Shown here piece after piece: positions 6,154 through 13,363 of a stretch of 24,399 bases of DNA (positions are counted from its first letter, which is position 1; every line of letters starts with the position of its first letter). The notes under the pieces were generated by a model that was not told the DNA's origin, made no database searches, and saw only the letters and a list, made by a program, of their open reading frames with translations. A program made the translations under genes and the position numbers. Source of the stretch: a virus; IMG/VR virus record IMGVR_UViG_3300012039_000027, positions 1 through 24,399 of that record; one strand, given 5' to 3'.

Positions 6154-6959
6154 TGATCGCGCTGCACAGTTTCGGCGAGCTCGTGATGCGTCACAAGGGC
6201 GCGCGTATCTGCGTGATGGGCGGCGGGCCGAGTCTGGCCGCTGACATCGAGCGGGTCGAGGCCGACGTCTGGATCAGCACCAACGCACACGGTGCGCGGC
6301 TCCGCAAGGTGGATTACGTCGTGGCGATGGACAACCTCCACACCGTCACCGCGGAACCCATGGAGCGGCTCATCCGCGCGCACACCGACGCGCCGATCAT
6401 CGGTCTGTGGCACTGGTGCACCTATGGCATCACCAATTACCCGCTCGCGCCTCGCCTGATTTTCTCGGGCGTGATCGCGCAGTGGGCGGCGGGGCTGATG
6501 GGGGCGCATCCGGCGATCATGGCCGGCTTCGACTGCTACGGGTTCGGTGCCGACCGGACGTTGCCCGAGGGGCGTCGCTCCTTCAATCAGCACCGCGATT
6601 TCGTGCCGCACCTGCGGAGCGATGTGCGCGTGGTGAGCGGGCCGCTGACCGAACTGTGGCCGACGTACGATCGGGCGGAGGTGTTCCCGCCGTACGTTGT
6701 TCCGGACGTGTTCGACTGGGCGAACGACGATGCGCACGGAGTGTGCGTCCGGGTCATGAAGGCGATCGAGATTCGCGGCCAGCAATACCCCATCGGCACC
6801 ATCATCCGCGTTCCGCGCGCGGAGGTGTGGCGCCAGATCAAGCACCGTTCCCTCGCGGAAATTCCCACGCCAGCAGCACCCCGGCCCGCTGTCGGTAAAT
6901 TGTCGAACGTGATGAAGGCCGCATCGCGAACAGCAGGAGCATCAAGTGTCCAACGTTAA
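6150..6959 (+). CDS. DUF115-like Rossmann protein fused to a small C-terminal domain
   Basis: This 269-residue protein starts at the ATG overlapping the methyltransferase stop. Residues 15-175 look like a Rossmann-type fold related to DUF115/MAF and phage sugar-transferase-like proteins: GGGPSL (24-29), STNAHG, then VVAMDN and GLWHW, with AGFDCYGFGADR later. Such proteins in bacteria are linked to glycan or nonulosonate transfer, so glycosylation is plausible but not shown. Residues about 198-240 form a separate domain ending QIKHRSLAEIP, matched by QLKHRSLVEVP in the next gene product (about 17 identities in 40). A low-complexity tail follows. The pairing with a methyltransferase suggests they modify the same target. 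Confidence 0.6.
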   Translation: MMIALHSFGELVMRHKGARICVMGGGPSLAADIERVEADVWISTNAHGARLRKVDYVVAMDNLHTVTAEPMERLIRAHTDAPIIGLWHWCTYGITNYPLAPRLIFSGVIAQWAAGLMGAHPAIMAGFDCYGFGADRTLPEGRRSFNQHRDFVPHLRSDVRVVSGPLTELWPTYDRAEVFPPYVVPDVFDWANDDAHGVCVRVMKAIEIRGQQYPIGTIIRVPRAEVWRQIKHRSLAEIPTPAAPRPAVGKLSNVMKAASRTAGASSVQR

Positions 6960-7137
6960 GCACATCTACGTCAAAGTCCTCAAACCCGTCGACATCCTCG
7001 GCAAGCTCCAGCACGCGGGCGCCGTCCTGCGCGTGACGGCGGACGAGGCGCGGCTTCAGTTGAAGCATCGCTCCTTGGTCGAGGTGCCACGCGGCACCAA
7101 GTCCGAAGACGATTCGGCGCCGCCCGCCGACGAGTGA
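6946..7137 (+). CDS. Small phage protein with DUF7210-like domain
   Basis: The 63-residue protein is essentially one domain: VKVLKPVDILGKLQHAGAVL at the N-terminus, then RVTADEARLQLKHRSLVEVP and an acidic tail (SEDDSAPPADE). Small phage proteins of the form vKvlkpi.i.G....G.vv.v...ea..L are common near head-tail genes; their role is unknown. The GTG start has AGGAG eight bases upstream (6,934-6,938) and overlaps the end of the preceding gene by 14 bases. The same domain ends the preceding protein, so this looks like a duplication followed by fusion, or the reverse. Confidence 0.65.
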   Translation: MSNVKHIYVKVLKPVDILGKLQHAGAVLRVTADEARLQLKHRSLVEVPRGTKSEDDSAPPADE

Positions 7138-7187
7138 TCCCCCTTTCCTAATCTCACACCCAATCCGCCCACAGGAGCATTCACGAA

Positions 7188-8204
7188 ATGACCACCGCAA
7201 AAGACGCAAAACTGCAATACGAGGCGGGGCAGAATGCCGTCGCCATGGGGCTGTTGACGAACAGCGGCGACGAACTCACGTTCACCAGTGCCGCCACGCT
7301 GTGGTCCGGGCGATCTGGCTACGCGCCGGTGATCCGGCCGAATGGGCTGCTGACGGGCGGTCTTTGCATTCCGGACAACGCGGCGGCAAACAACGTCGTG
7401 GACGTGGCGGCGCTGACGTGCAACTTGGCCGGGGTGGTGACATCGGTGTCGGCGGGCAGCGTGACTTCGACGCGCCCCGCCACGGCGGTGGCCAAGATCA
7501 ACTCGATCACCGTGGACAGTTCCGGCGCGCTGGCTCTCGTGGCCGGCACCGACGGCGCCGACACCACGTTCAGCGAAACTCGTGCCGCGGCCGGTGGCCC
7601 GCCGTTGATCCCGGTCGGCTCGATCGAGATTGCGCAGACGCGGGTGATTTCCAACACCGCTGCGCCGATCGCATCTAGTGAGATTTTCCAAGTGGTCGGC
7701 CTGCACGCCGAGCGCGCCGACTTCCCGCTGTACGACACCAACTACGGCCCGACGATCGTCGGCGGCGTGCAGACCAAGGCGGGCGGGAGCGTCACGTTCC
7801 TGTCGGCTCTGCCCGAGATTCACACCGGCACGCTGCCGAAGCGGGTGTACGCGTCCTACTCGTCGCCGATCTTTGCGGACATCTCGCTGGCGTCGGACTT
7901 CGTGCCGCCCGAGACTTCCAACAGCGTCACCTCCACACAGGTCTACGGCGCGACGATCGGCGCAGCGGCGAGCACGCTCAATCAGGGCACGTTCACCGCG
8001 TACCTGACCAACGGCATCACCGACGCGCTCGTGTTGCTGAAGGACGCGACGCTGTGGTTCAAGTTCTACAGCGACCGCTACGCCACGCCGTACATGCTGA
8101 CGCAAGGCGTGCTCGGCATCGCGCGGACGTTCCCGGTGGCCGACCAGATTCAGGCCGCGTGCACCATCTCCGCCACCGTCGCGGCGGTTGAAATCGCGGC
8201 GTAG
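7188..8204 (+). CDS. Probable major tail (tube) protein
   Basis: This 338-residue protein is rich in Thr, Ser, Ala and Val and predicted to be beta-rich. It lies between the capsid module and the chaperone/tape-measure genes, the normal place for the tail tube gene. Recognisable stretches include LPEIHTGTLPKRVYASYSSP and the C-terminal LLKDATLWFKFYSDRYATPY and TQGVLGIARTFP, which I associate with tail proteins of environmental siphophages. CAGGAG lies 11-16 bases before the ATG. A strong terminator follows the gene, as is common after highly expressed tube genes. Tail assignment rests mainly on position and composition; another abundant virion protein is possible. Confidence 0.6.
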   Translation: MTTAKDAKLQYEAGQNAVAMGLLTNSGDELTFTSAATLWSGRSGYAPVIRPNGLLTGGLCIPDNAAANNVVDVAALTCNLAGVVTSVSAGSVTSTRPATAVAKINSITVDSSGALALVAGTDGADTTFSETRAAAGGPPLIPVGSIEIAQTRVISNTAAPIASSEIFQVVGLHAERADFPLYDTNYGPTIVGGVQTKAGGSVTFLSALPEIHTGTLPKRVYASYSSPIFADISLASDFVPPETSNSVTSTQVYGATIGAAASTLNQGTFTAYLTNGITDALVLLKDATLWFKFYSDRYATPYMLTQGVLGIARTFPVADQIQAACTISATVAAVEIAA

Positions 8205-8371
8205 GGCGCTTGTTCATCCAGGCGCAGTAGGGGAACCAGGGCATGGTCGAGAAAATCGCACCCTGCCCCGATTTGCCCGGCGCCTGGGCCGTTTGTCTCC
8301 TCTGGCCGATGCTCGATTCGGCCTTGCCGCCCGGTTCACGCCGGGCGGCTTTCTAACTGAGAGCGAAAACG
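8205..8371 (+). other. Hairpin-rich intergenic region after the tail protein gene
   Basis: The 167 bases between two + strand genes hold several inverted repeats: GGTCGA-GAAAA-TCG(C)ACC near 8,246-8,264, CGGC/GCCG near 8,279-8,292, GGCCGA/TCGGCC at 8,304-8,323, and the terminator at 8,326-8,354. A 37-codon reading (8,243-8,356) crosses them and is judged unlikely to be a gene. The region probably lowers expression of the chaperone and tape-measure genes relative to the capsid and tube genes. Confidence 0.5.
8326..8354 (+). terminator. Rho-independent terminator
   Basis: GCCGCCCGG, a six-base loop TTCACG, then CCGGGCGGC gives a perfect nine-pair G+C-rich stem followed at once by TTTCT. It ends 17 bases before the chaperone ATG, so genes downstream depend on read-through or on a promoter of their own. 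Confidence 0.8.
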
Positions 8372-8827
8372 ATGCCGTTTAACCCTGACAAGTTCCTGGC
8401 AGCCAAGCTGGAGGCGCGGCAAAAAGCCGTTCCCGTTCCGGCGCTGTCGGGATGGTTTGACGAGGGCGAGGAGCCAGTGTGGACCGTGCGCGGCCTCACC
8501 TCGAACGAATTGAACGCAGCGATGGAAGCGAAGGCTCGCCGCGCGTCCATCGACAACGTCATTACCGCCCTCACCAACAACGATCAGGCGCAAGCGGTGC
8601 GCGAGATGATCGGACTGACGAAAGGCTCACCGGCCGAGATCGTGAAGCGGCTGGAGATGCTGGTGCTCGGGTCGGTCGCGCCGAAAATCGAGTTGCCGCT
8701 GGCGGTGAAGCTGGCCGAGGCGTTCCCGATTGAATTCCTGACACTCACGAACGAAATCACCTCGCTCACTGGAATGGGCTTCGACCTTGTAAAGCCCGAG
8801 GCCGCCTCGCAACCGATCACGCATTGA
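8372..8827 (+). CDS. Tail assembly chaperone
   Basis: The 151-residue protein precedes the tape measure gene, the fixed position of tail chaperones in long-tailed phages; these hold the tape measure protein until the tube polymerises. It begins MPFNPDKFLAAKLEAR, continues WFDEGEEPVWTVRGLTSNEL, and has helical stretches AAMEAKARRASIDNVITAL and IVKRLEMLVLG, typical of lambda gpG-like or HK97-like chaperones. The TGA at 8,825-8,827 overlaps the ATG of the next small gene (TGATG). I saw no standard X-XXY-YYZ slippery heptamer in the region where the -1 frame is open (8,734-8,825), so the second product is probably made by reinitiation. Confidence 0.7.
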   Translation: MPFNPDKFLAAKLEARQKAVPVPALSGWFDEGEEPVWTVRGLTSNELNAAMEAKARRASIDNVITALTNNDQAQAVREMIGLTKGSPAEIVKRLEMLVLGSVAPKIELPLAVKLAEAFPIEFLTLTNEITSLTGMGFDLVKPEAASQPITH

Positions 8828-8976
8828 TGACCTCGATGGCCATGATCGACAAGCGCGGCGGCTTTCTGTACGAGCACCGCCCCGACGTGATCCCGCAAGG
8901 GTTCGTCACGGAGGAGGAAGTGACGCTGTGGTGCGCGTATTACGAGCGTCGCGGTAAGGACGGCAAGAATGGCTGA
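8827..8976 (+). CDS. Second tail chaperone-type small protein
   Basis: This 49-residue product, MTSMAMIDKRGGFLYEHRPD then VIPQGFVTEEEVTLWCAYYE, lies between the chaperone and tape measure genes, where lambda has the T part of G/GT. It sits in the -1 frame relative to the upstream gene, begins by a one-base overlap (TGATG) and overlaps the tape measure start by eight bases. The LW.AYYE pattern is common in such second chaperone proteins. Size and position support the call; it could also be a minor accessory protein. Confidence 0.65.
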   Translation: MTSMAMIDKRGGFLYEHRPDVIPQGFVTEEEVTLWCAYYERRGKDGKNG

Positions 8977-11260
8977 CCTGACGCGCACCGTTGCCGTCAT
9001 CTTCCAAGGCGTTGACAGCAGCCTGAGTCAGGCGACTGCGCAGATCGAAAGTTCATTGCGCGGCGTCTCGACCGCTGCTGGTTCAGCGGCGCCCGCGCTG
9101 GACGACACCGCCGCGGCTTCGACTAGGCTCGGCACCGCAGTAGGAGGGGCAGGCGGTAGCATCGGCGAGCTGACGCGGCTCATGCAAGGCCTGGCCGGGT
9201 CGCTCGTCGTCAAGGAGTTCATCGACGCCAACGTGGCGATCGAGAATTTCGGCCGGGCCATGACGCTGGTGACCGGCTCGACGGAGGGCGCGGCGGAGTC
9301 GCTCAGCTACATCAAGAGCATTTCGAACACGCTGGGCCTCGAAATCAGCGGCACGGCGGACAACTTCGTCAGCCTGTCCGCAGCGGCCAAGGGCACGGCG
9401 CTTGAGGGCCAAGCCACCCGCGACATTTTCGAAGCGGTCAGCAAGGCGATGTCACTGCTGGGCAAGTCGAGCAGCGACACGCAAGGCGCGCTGCTGGCGA
9501 TTCAGCAGATGATCAGCAAGGGGACCGTCTCCGCCGAAGAATTGCGTGGACAGCTCGGCGAGCGTTTACCCGGCGCGTTCCAACTCGCGGCGCGGGCGAT
9601 GGACGTGACGACGGCTGAGCTGGGTAAGCTGCTGGAAGGCGGCAACGTCGTCGCCACCGACCTGCTGCCGAAGCTGGCCGCGGAGCTGAACAAGACGTTC
9701 GGCGAAACGACGTACGTCACGACGTTCAACGCTGAGCTGAACCGGCTGATCAACTCGCTCAAGGAATTGGCCGTCGCAGGAGGCAAGAGCGGACTGTTTG
9801 CCGACTTGACGCAGAGTCTCGTCGATGTCGCTTCAAAGAACAAGTCCACCGTAATCGAAGTCCAGTTGCTCACAGGCGCCTTTAAAGCAACACGGGACTT
9901 TTTGGCGTCCGGTGGAAAAGATTGGGACGAGTACAAGGCCGCGATGCAGCGAGTAAGCATCGAGGCGGGGATAACGCAGAGCGAATTTTTCAAGACAAAC
10001 GAAGCCCTCGCGGAGACGAAACGGTTAGCGCGCTCCGGCACGGCCGATCTGATCGACTGGTCAACGCAGGTAAACGAATCCGCAGCCGAGTCAAAGCGCC
10101 TCGGCATAGAGGGCACGGGTGCCACGGCGGCGCTGGTTGACGCGTACAAGAAGCTCGGCTTCACCGCCAAGTCCATCGGCGCAGACTTCACCGCGGCTTT
10201 CGAGTTGATCGTCAAGTCCGCCGACTCCACCGGCGACGAAATTTCCAAAGCGCTGAAGGTCGTCATCCCGAAGATCGACAACATCGATGATCTGGAGCGT
10301 GCGGTCGCGGCCTTGGCGAAGGCGGCCACGGACGGTAAGATCACTTGGGAGCGGTACGCCGTCGAGGTGGACAAGTCCGCCGATGCGTTCCTCAAGAACA
10401 CCGGCTACGTTAAGCAAACAACGTCCGCGGTCCAGGACCAGACGGCCGGATTCGCAGTGGCGACGGGCGCGACTGAAACGTTCACGATAAGCACAGAGAA
10501 GCTGGCGAGAAGTAATCAAACGGTGTTTGCCGCCGTCGAGGACGTCACAGGCAAGCTGTACGACATCAGCGCGTCCGTGGACAACGTCGGAGCGAAAACC
10601 ACAACGTACGTCGAGGTAAACAAACGGCTGGTCGATGGTTACAAGAACATCGTAGAGGTTGTCGACGCCAGCACCGGCAAAATCATCGGCTACGAGCAAG
10701 CCAACGTCAAGGCCACCGCGACCACCGACAAAGCAACCACTGCCGCAATCAAATCGGCGGCTGAACTGGAAAAGCAGAAAGAGGCAGTCGCCAAGCTCGC
10801 CCTGGAACTGGAGAAGATCGCCTCGAATGAACGCATCAAGACGATGGAGTTCAAGGCCAATATCGACGTTGCACGGATCAAGGCCGACGCCGAGAAGGTC
10901 CAAGCTGCGTTTGCGTCGATCAACGTCGGCATCGAGAGCACCGGCGACATGCTCGGAAAGTTGTTCGGGTTGTTCGACAAGCTCGGCAACTTGGATAGCA
11001 CCGCGTACCGCGCCGTTTTCGATCAGATCGACAAAGAAAACGTCCTGCGCGAAAAGTCCTTCCAGCTTCAGGAGAAGCTGACGCAGGCGCAGATCGACAA
11101 CCTCAACGCGCAGACCAAGGCGCTCGCCTCCGGCGACGCCATTATCAAAATCGACGGCGCCGGGCTGCAGCCGCACCTGGAGGCGTTCATGTGGGAAATC
11201 CTGAAAGCCGTGCAGGTCCGGGCGAACCGCGACGGACTGGCATTCTTGTTGGGTGTGTGA
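8969..11260 (+). CDS. Tail tape measure protein
   Basis: The 763-residue protein has the N-terminal tape-measure domain: TRLMQGLAGSLVVKEFIDAN, then an AIENFGRAM...GSTEGAAESL segment, and at about residues 184-205 GTVSAEELRGQLGERLPGAF, the hallmark of this family. The rest is mostly Ala/Lys/Asp-rich helix, with a late coiled coil (ELEKQKEAVAKLALELEKIA) near residue 595-615. The tape measure sets tail length; at about 0.15 nm per residue this predicts a tail near 115 nm (inference). Long hydrophobic membrane segments of the type seen in some tape measures are not obvious, and no lytic transglycosylase or peptidase domain was noticed. Confidence 0.9.
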   Translation: MADLTRTVAVIFQGVDSSLSQATAQIESSLRGVSTAAGSAAPALDDTAAASTRLGTAVGGAGGSIGELTRLMQGLAGSLVVKEFIDANVAIENFGRAMTLVTGSTEGAAESLSYIKSISNTLGLEISGTADNFVSLSAAAKGTALEGQATRDIFEAVSKAMSLLGKSSSDTQGALLAIQQMISKGTVSAEELRGQLGERLPGAFQLAARAMDVTTAELGKLLEGGNVVATDLLPKLAAELNKTFGETTYVTTFNAELNRLINSLKELAVAGGKSGLFADLTQSLVDVASKNKSTVIEVQLLTGAFKATRDFLASGGKDWDEYKAAMQRVSIEAGITQSEFFKTNEALAETKRLARSGTADLIDWSTQVNESAAESKRLGIEGTGATAALVDAYKKLGFTAKSIGADFTAAFELIVKSADSTGDEISKALKVVIPKIDNIDDLERAVAALAKAATDGKITWERYAVEVDKSADAFLKNTGYVKQTTSAVQDQTAGFAVATGATETFTISTEKLARSNQTVFAAVEDVTGKLYDISASVDNVGAKTTTYVEVNKRLVDGYKNIVEVVDASTGKIIGYEQANVKATATTDKATTAAIKSAAELEKQKEAVAKLALELEKIASNERIKTMEFKANIDVARIKADAEKVQAAFASINVGIESTGDMLGKLFGLFDKLGNLDSTAYRAVFDQIDKENVLREKSFQLQEKLTQAQIDNLNAQTKALASGDAIIKIDGAGLQPHLEAFMWEILKAVQVRANRDGLAFLLGV

Positions 11261-11264
11261 CCTC

Positions 11265-11612
11265 ATGCTGAACACTTTGTCCGCCCTCACCTTTGACCTG
11301 TCGGGTTATGTCGAGATTCACACGGACACCTTCCCCGACCGGGACACCACGCGCCGCATCAATCGTGTCGTCACTCTGGATGGTGGCGTGGCGATCAACG
11401 ACGGCGGCTACAGCGACGGCGACTTGACGTTTGAGTTGGAGTGGAATTCAGACGTGGCCGTCAACTCCGCCGTCCTGCGCATGCTGCAAATCTACCCGCG
11501 CGCCGTGCTCTCGACGCGCGAGGGGGTGTTTGAAGTCGTGCTAGAAACTTACCGCTTGAACGCGGGCACGTCGCGCCTCGTGTGCCTGCCCGTCGCCCGA
11601 CTATCCGAATAA
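11265..11612 (+). CDS. Minor tail protein, small, unknown family
   Basis: The 115-residue protein begins at the ATG five bases after the tape measure stop; an in-frame GTG at 11,253 is an alternative. It is predicted to be beta-rich: SGYVEIHTDTFPDRDTTRRI, then VVTLDGGVAINDGGYSDGDL and TFELEW. These strands recall short baseplate or distal tail proteins placed directly after the tape measure. It probably belongs to the tail tip. No conserved catalytic residues were seen. Confidence 0.6.
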   Translation: MLNTLSALTFDLSGYVEIHTDTFPDRDTTRRINRVVTLDGGVAINDGGYSDGDLTFELEWNSDVAVNSAVLRMLQIYPRAVLSTREGVFEVVLETYRLNAGTSRLVCLPVARLSE

Positions 11613-11628
11613 CCGCGAGGACTCAACA

Positions 11629-12018
11629 ATGCCCGCCCCATCAGTCGCAACCTACTCCGCCCAGGCCAAGATCGACGCCCACACGGCGTTCCTGGCGCTT
11701 GTCGATTCCGGCACGGCCGGGTCGATCAAGACCTACGACAACAGCGACGTGCTGCTGGTGACGCACACGTTGACCGATCCGGCCGGCACCGTCAACGGTA
11801 CTACGGGCCAACTGACGCTCACCACCGCCGCCACGACGGTGAACGCCACGACGAGCGGTACGGCGGCATACTCGAACGTCTGCACGAGCGGCGGCACGGT
11901 GCACTTGTCGATCCCTGCGCAGCAAGGCACAGTCGCCGTCGCGGGCAAGATCGTTTTCAACACGCTGACCATCGTCTCGGGCCAGCCCGTGCAGATTCTC
12001 AGCGCGCTGATCGGCTGA
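11629..12018 (+). CDS. Small beta-rich virion protein
   Basis: The 129-residue protein is rich in Thr, Ala, Val and Ser with alternating polar/hydrophobic residues. It starts MPAPSVATYSAQAKIDAHTA, then FLALVDSG and SIKTYDNSDVLLVTHTLTDP. The C-terminus (IVFNTLTIVSGQPVQILSAL) is typical of short phage tail proteins. GAGGA lies ten bases before the ATG. Specific function unknown; it may cap or decorate the distal tail. Confidence 0.6.
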   Translation: MPAPSVATYSAQAKIDAHTAFLALVDSGTAGSIKTYDNSDVLLVTHTLTDPAGTVNGTTGQLTLTTAATTVNATTSGTAAYSNVCTSGGTVHLSIPAQQGTVAVAGKIVFNTLTIVSGQPVQILSALIG

Positions 12019-12025
12019 AGCCGCG

Positions 12026-12976
12026 ATGGCCATCCCGACCGTCTACCGTTCCGACGACACCTCCGCCCCGGTCATCACCGGCACGGCCGGCGATCTGGTC
12101 ACGGCGCTGGACGCGATCTTGGTGAACGGGTACGGCTCGAAAGCTGCGGCCGGATGGACGGCGCCGTACACCGGAACGAACAAGCGCGTCTACCGACAAG
12201 GCTCCGGCCCGCAGCACTACCTGCGCGTGGACGATGCGGACGCGCGGCTGTCGCGCGTTGTGGGCTACGGTGCGATGAGTGATGTCGATACGGGAACCAA
12301 TCCATTCCCGACCGCAGCGCAAATCTCCGGTGGGCTTTATGTGCGCAAGTCGATCGCTGCGAGTGCTACCGCTCGGCCATGGATTTGCTTCGCCACTAAC
12401 GCAACCGTCTACCTGTTCATCTACGGCAATCGAACCGCGACGTTGCCCACTGCCAGCCACGATGGCGGCGACGCGAACATGGGGTTCGGCACGCTCATCA
12501 ACACGCGCGTCCCCTCGGATATCAACGCCAGCTTCTTGTGCGCTAGTTCCGACACGTCGGCCACGAGCACCACGGCCAGCGACACGCGTCAATGTCTCGT
12601 CTCGTTAGGCACCGCTGCGCAATCAACGCTGTACCTGAACGGCAGCTACAACCAAGGGTCCAGCGCATCGACCAATTGCTACAAGCGCGCTTCGAATCTG
12701 TACTCAACCAGCCAGTCCGGCAACGCGGGCACGGCGTTCCCGGACACGACACGCGGCGCGTTGATGCTGTTTCCGTTTGTGGTTATTGAGCCAACGGCGA
12801 TTGCGCGCGGCGACTTCCCGGGCATCTTGTCGATGGGCCACGCGGCGACGACGACTGGCACCCCAGGACACTTGGTCATCGTTGAAGGCAAGGGCGCCTA
12901 CTCCGGCAGGACGTTCTATCGCGTGGGGACCGGGAGCGTGTGGGGCGTTGCCATCGAAATAACTGGAGGTTGGTGA
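12026..12976 (+). CDS. Distal tail protein, paralogue A
   Basis: This 316-residue protein opens MAIPTVYRSDDTSAPVITGT and continues LDAILVNGYGSKAAAGW and later ARPWICFATN. A second gene at 13,364-14,302 encodes the same layout (MATPTIYRSTDSSAPVITGE, LNAILVDGYGSQAAAGW, ARPWICLATD), so the two are paralogues of about equal length that have diverged strongly. Proteins of this YRS.D.SAPV.TG..G type are familiar from phage tail regions without known function. The gene shares its stop with the next start (TGATG). Probably a distal tail or fibre subunit (inference). Confidence 0.65.
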   Translation: MAIPTVYRSDDTSAPVITGTAGDLVTALDAILVNGYGSKAAAGWTAPYTGTNKRVYRQGSGPQHYLRVDDADARLSRVVGYGAMSDVDTGTNPFPTAAQISGGLYVRKSIAASATARPWICFATNATVYLFIYGNRTATLPTASHDGGDANMGFGTLINTRVPSDINASFLCASSDTSATSTTASDTRQCLVSLGTAAQSTLYLNGSYNQGSSASTNCYKRASNLYSTSQSGNAGTAFPDTTRGALMLFPFVVIEPTAIARGDFPGILSMGHAATTTGTPGHLVIVEGKGAYSGRTFYRVGTGSVWGVAIEITGGW

Positions 12977-13362
12977 TGGCTGATCTGGGTTCGGTTGGGG
13001 CGAGCGCGGAAATCGAGATGGTGGCCGTGCGACTCATAGAGATTGGCGCAGCCCCGTCTTTGACCAAGACCGTTTCGGGCTTCATTTACGACGATACGAA
13101 CGCAGTCACGGCGCGCACCGTGCGCGTTTATGCCCGAGCGAGCGGCCGATTGATTGGCGAGATTGTCAGCGACGCAGGCACTGGAGCGTATGAACTGGAC
13201 TGTCCCGACGAGGAGGTTCAGCGCGTGGTGTTGGACGACGATGCGGGGACGTTGTACAACGACCTGATCGACCGCGTGCTGCCGGGACTGACCGGCGCGG
13301 TCTCCATCACAGGCGCCTCCACAACATCGTCAGCCGGAACCGTTTCAGCATCGAGCCCATAG
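12976..13362 (+). CDS. Ig-like/regulatory-fold protein ending in one repeat unit
   Basis: The 128-residue protein starts at the ATG overlapping the previous stop, with GGAGG six bases upstream; an earlier in-frame ATG (12,940) is less likely. Residues about 30-95 read VSGFIYDDTNAVTARTVRVY, then ARASGRLIGEIVSDAGTGAY and YNDLIDRVLPG, like the small beta-sandwich modules common in phage structural proteins. The C-terminus, AVSITGASTTSSAGTVSASS, is a single copy of the unit repeated 11 times in the protein encoded at 435-1,553. The gene is inserted between two paralogues. Shared repeat units suggest the two proteins pack together or exchange modules. Confidence 0.65.
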   Translation: MADLGSVGASAEIEMVAVRLIEIGAAPSLTKTVSGFIYDDTNAVTARTVRVYARASGRLIGEIVSDAGTGAYELDCPDEEVQRVVLDDDAGTLYNDLIDRVLPGLTGAVSITGASTTSSAGTVSASSP

Positions 13363-13363
13363 C

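Noticed and set aside
7150-7157. AATCTCAC before the tail protein gene, matching an arm of the 3,668-3,688 palindrome
   Set aside because: An eight-base match is expected about once by chance in a window of this size, and the second arm is missing.
8243-8356. 37-codon + strand frame in the spacer after the tail protein gene
   Set aside because: It runs through the terminator stem and has no convincing Shine-Dalgarno or recognisable sequence.
8188-8382. 64-codon + strand frame across the same spacer
   Set aside because: It overlaps the end of the tail protein gene and the chaperone start and crosses the terminator; its composition is that of a shadow frame.
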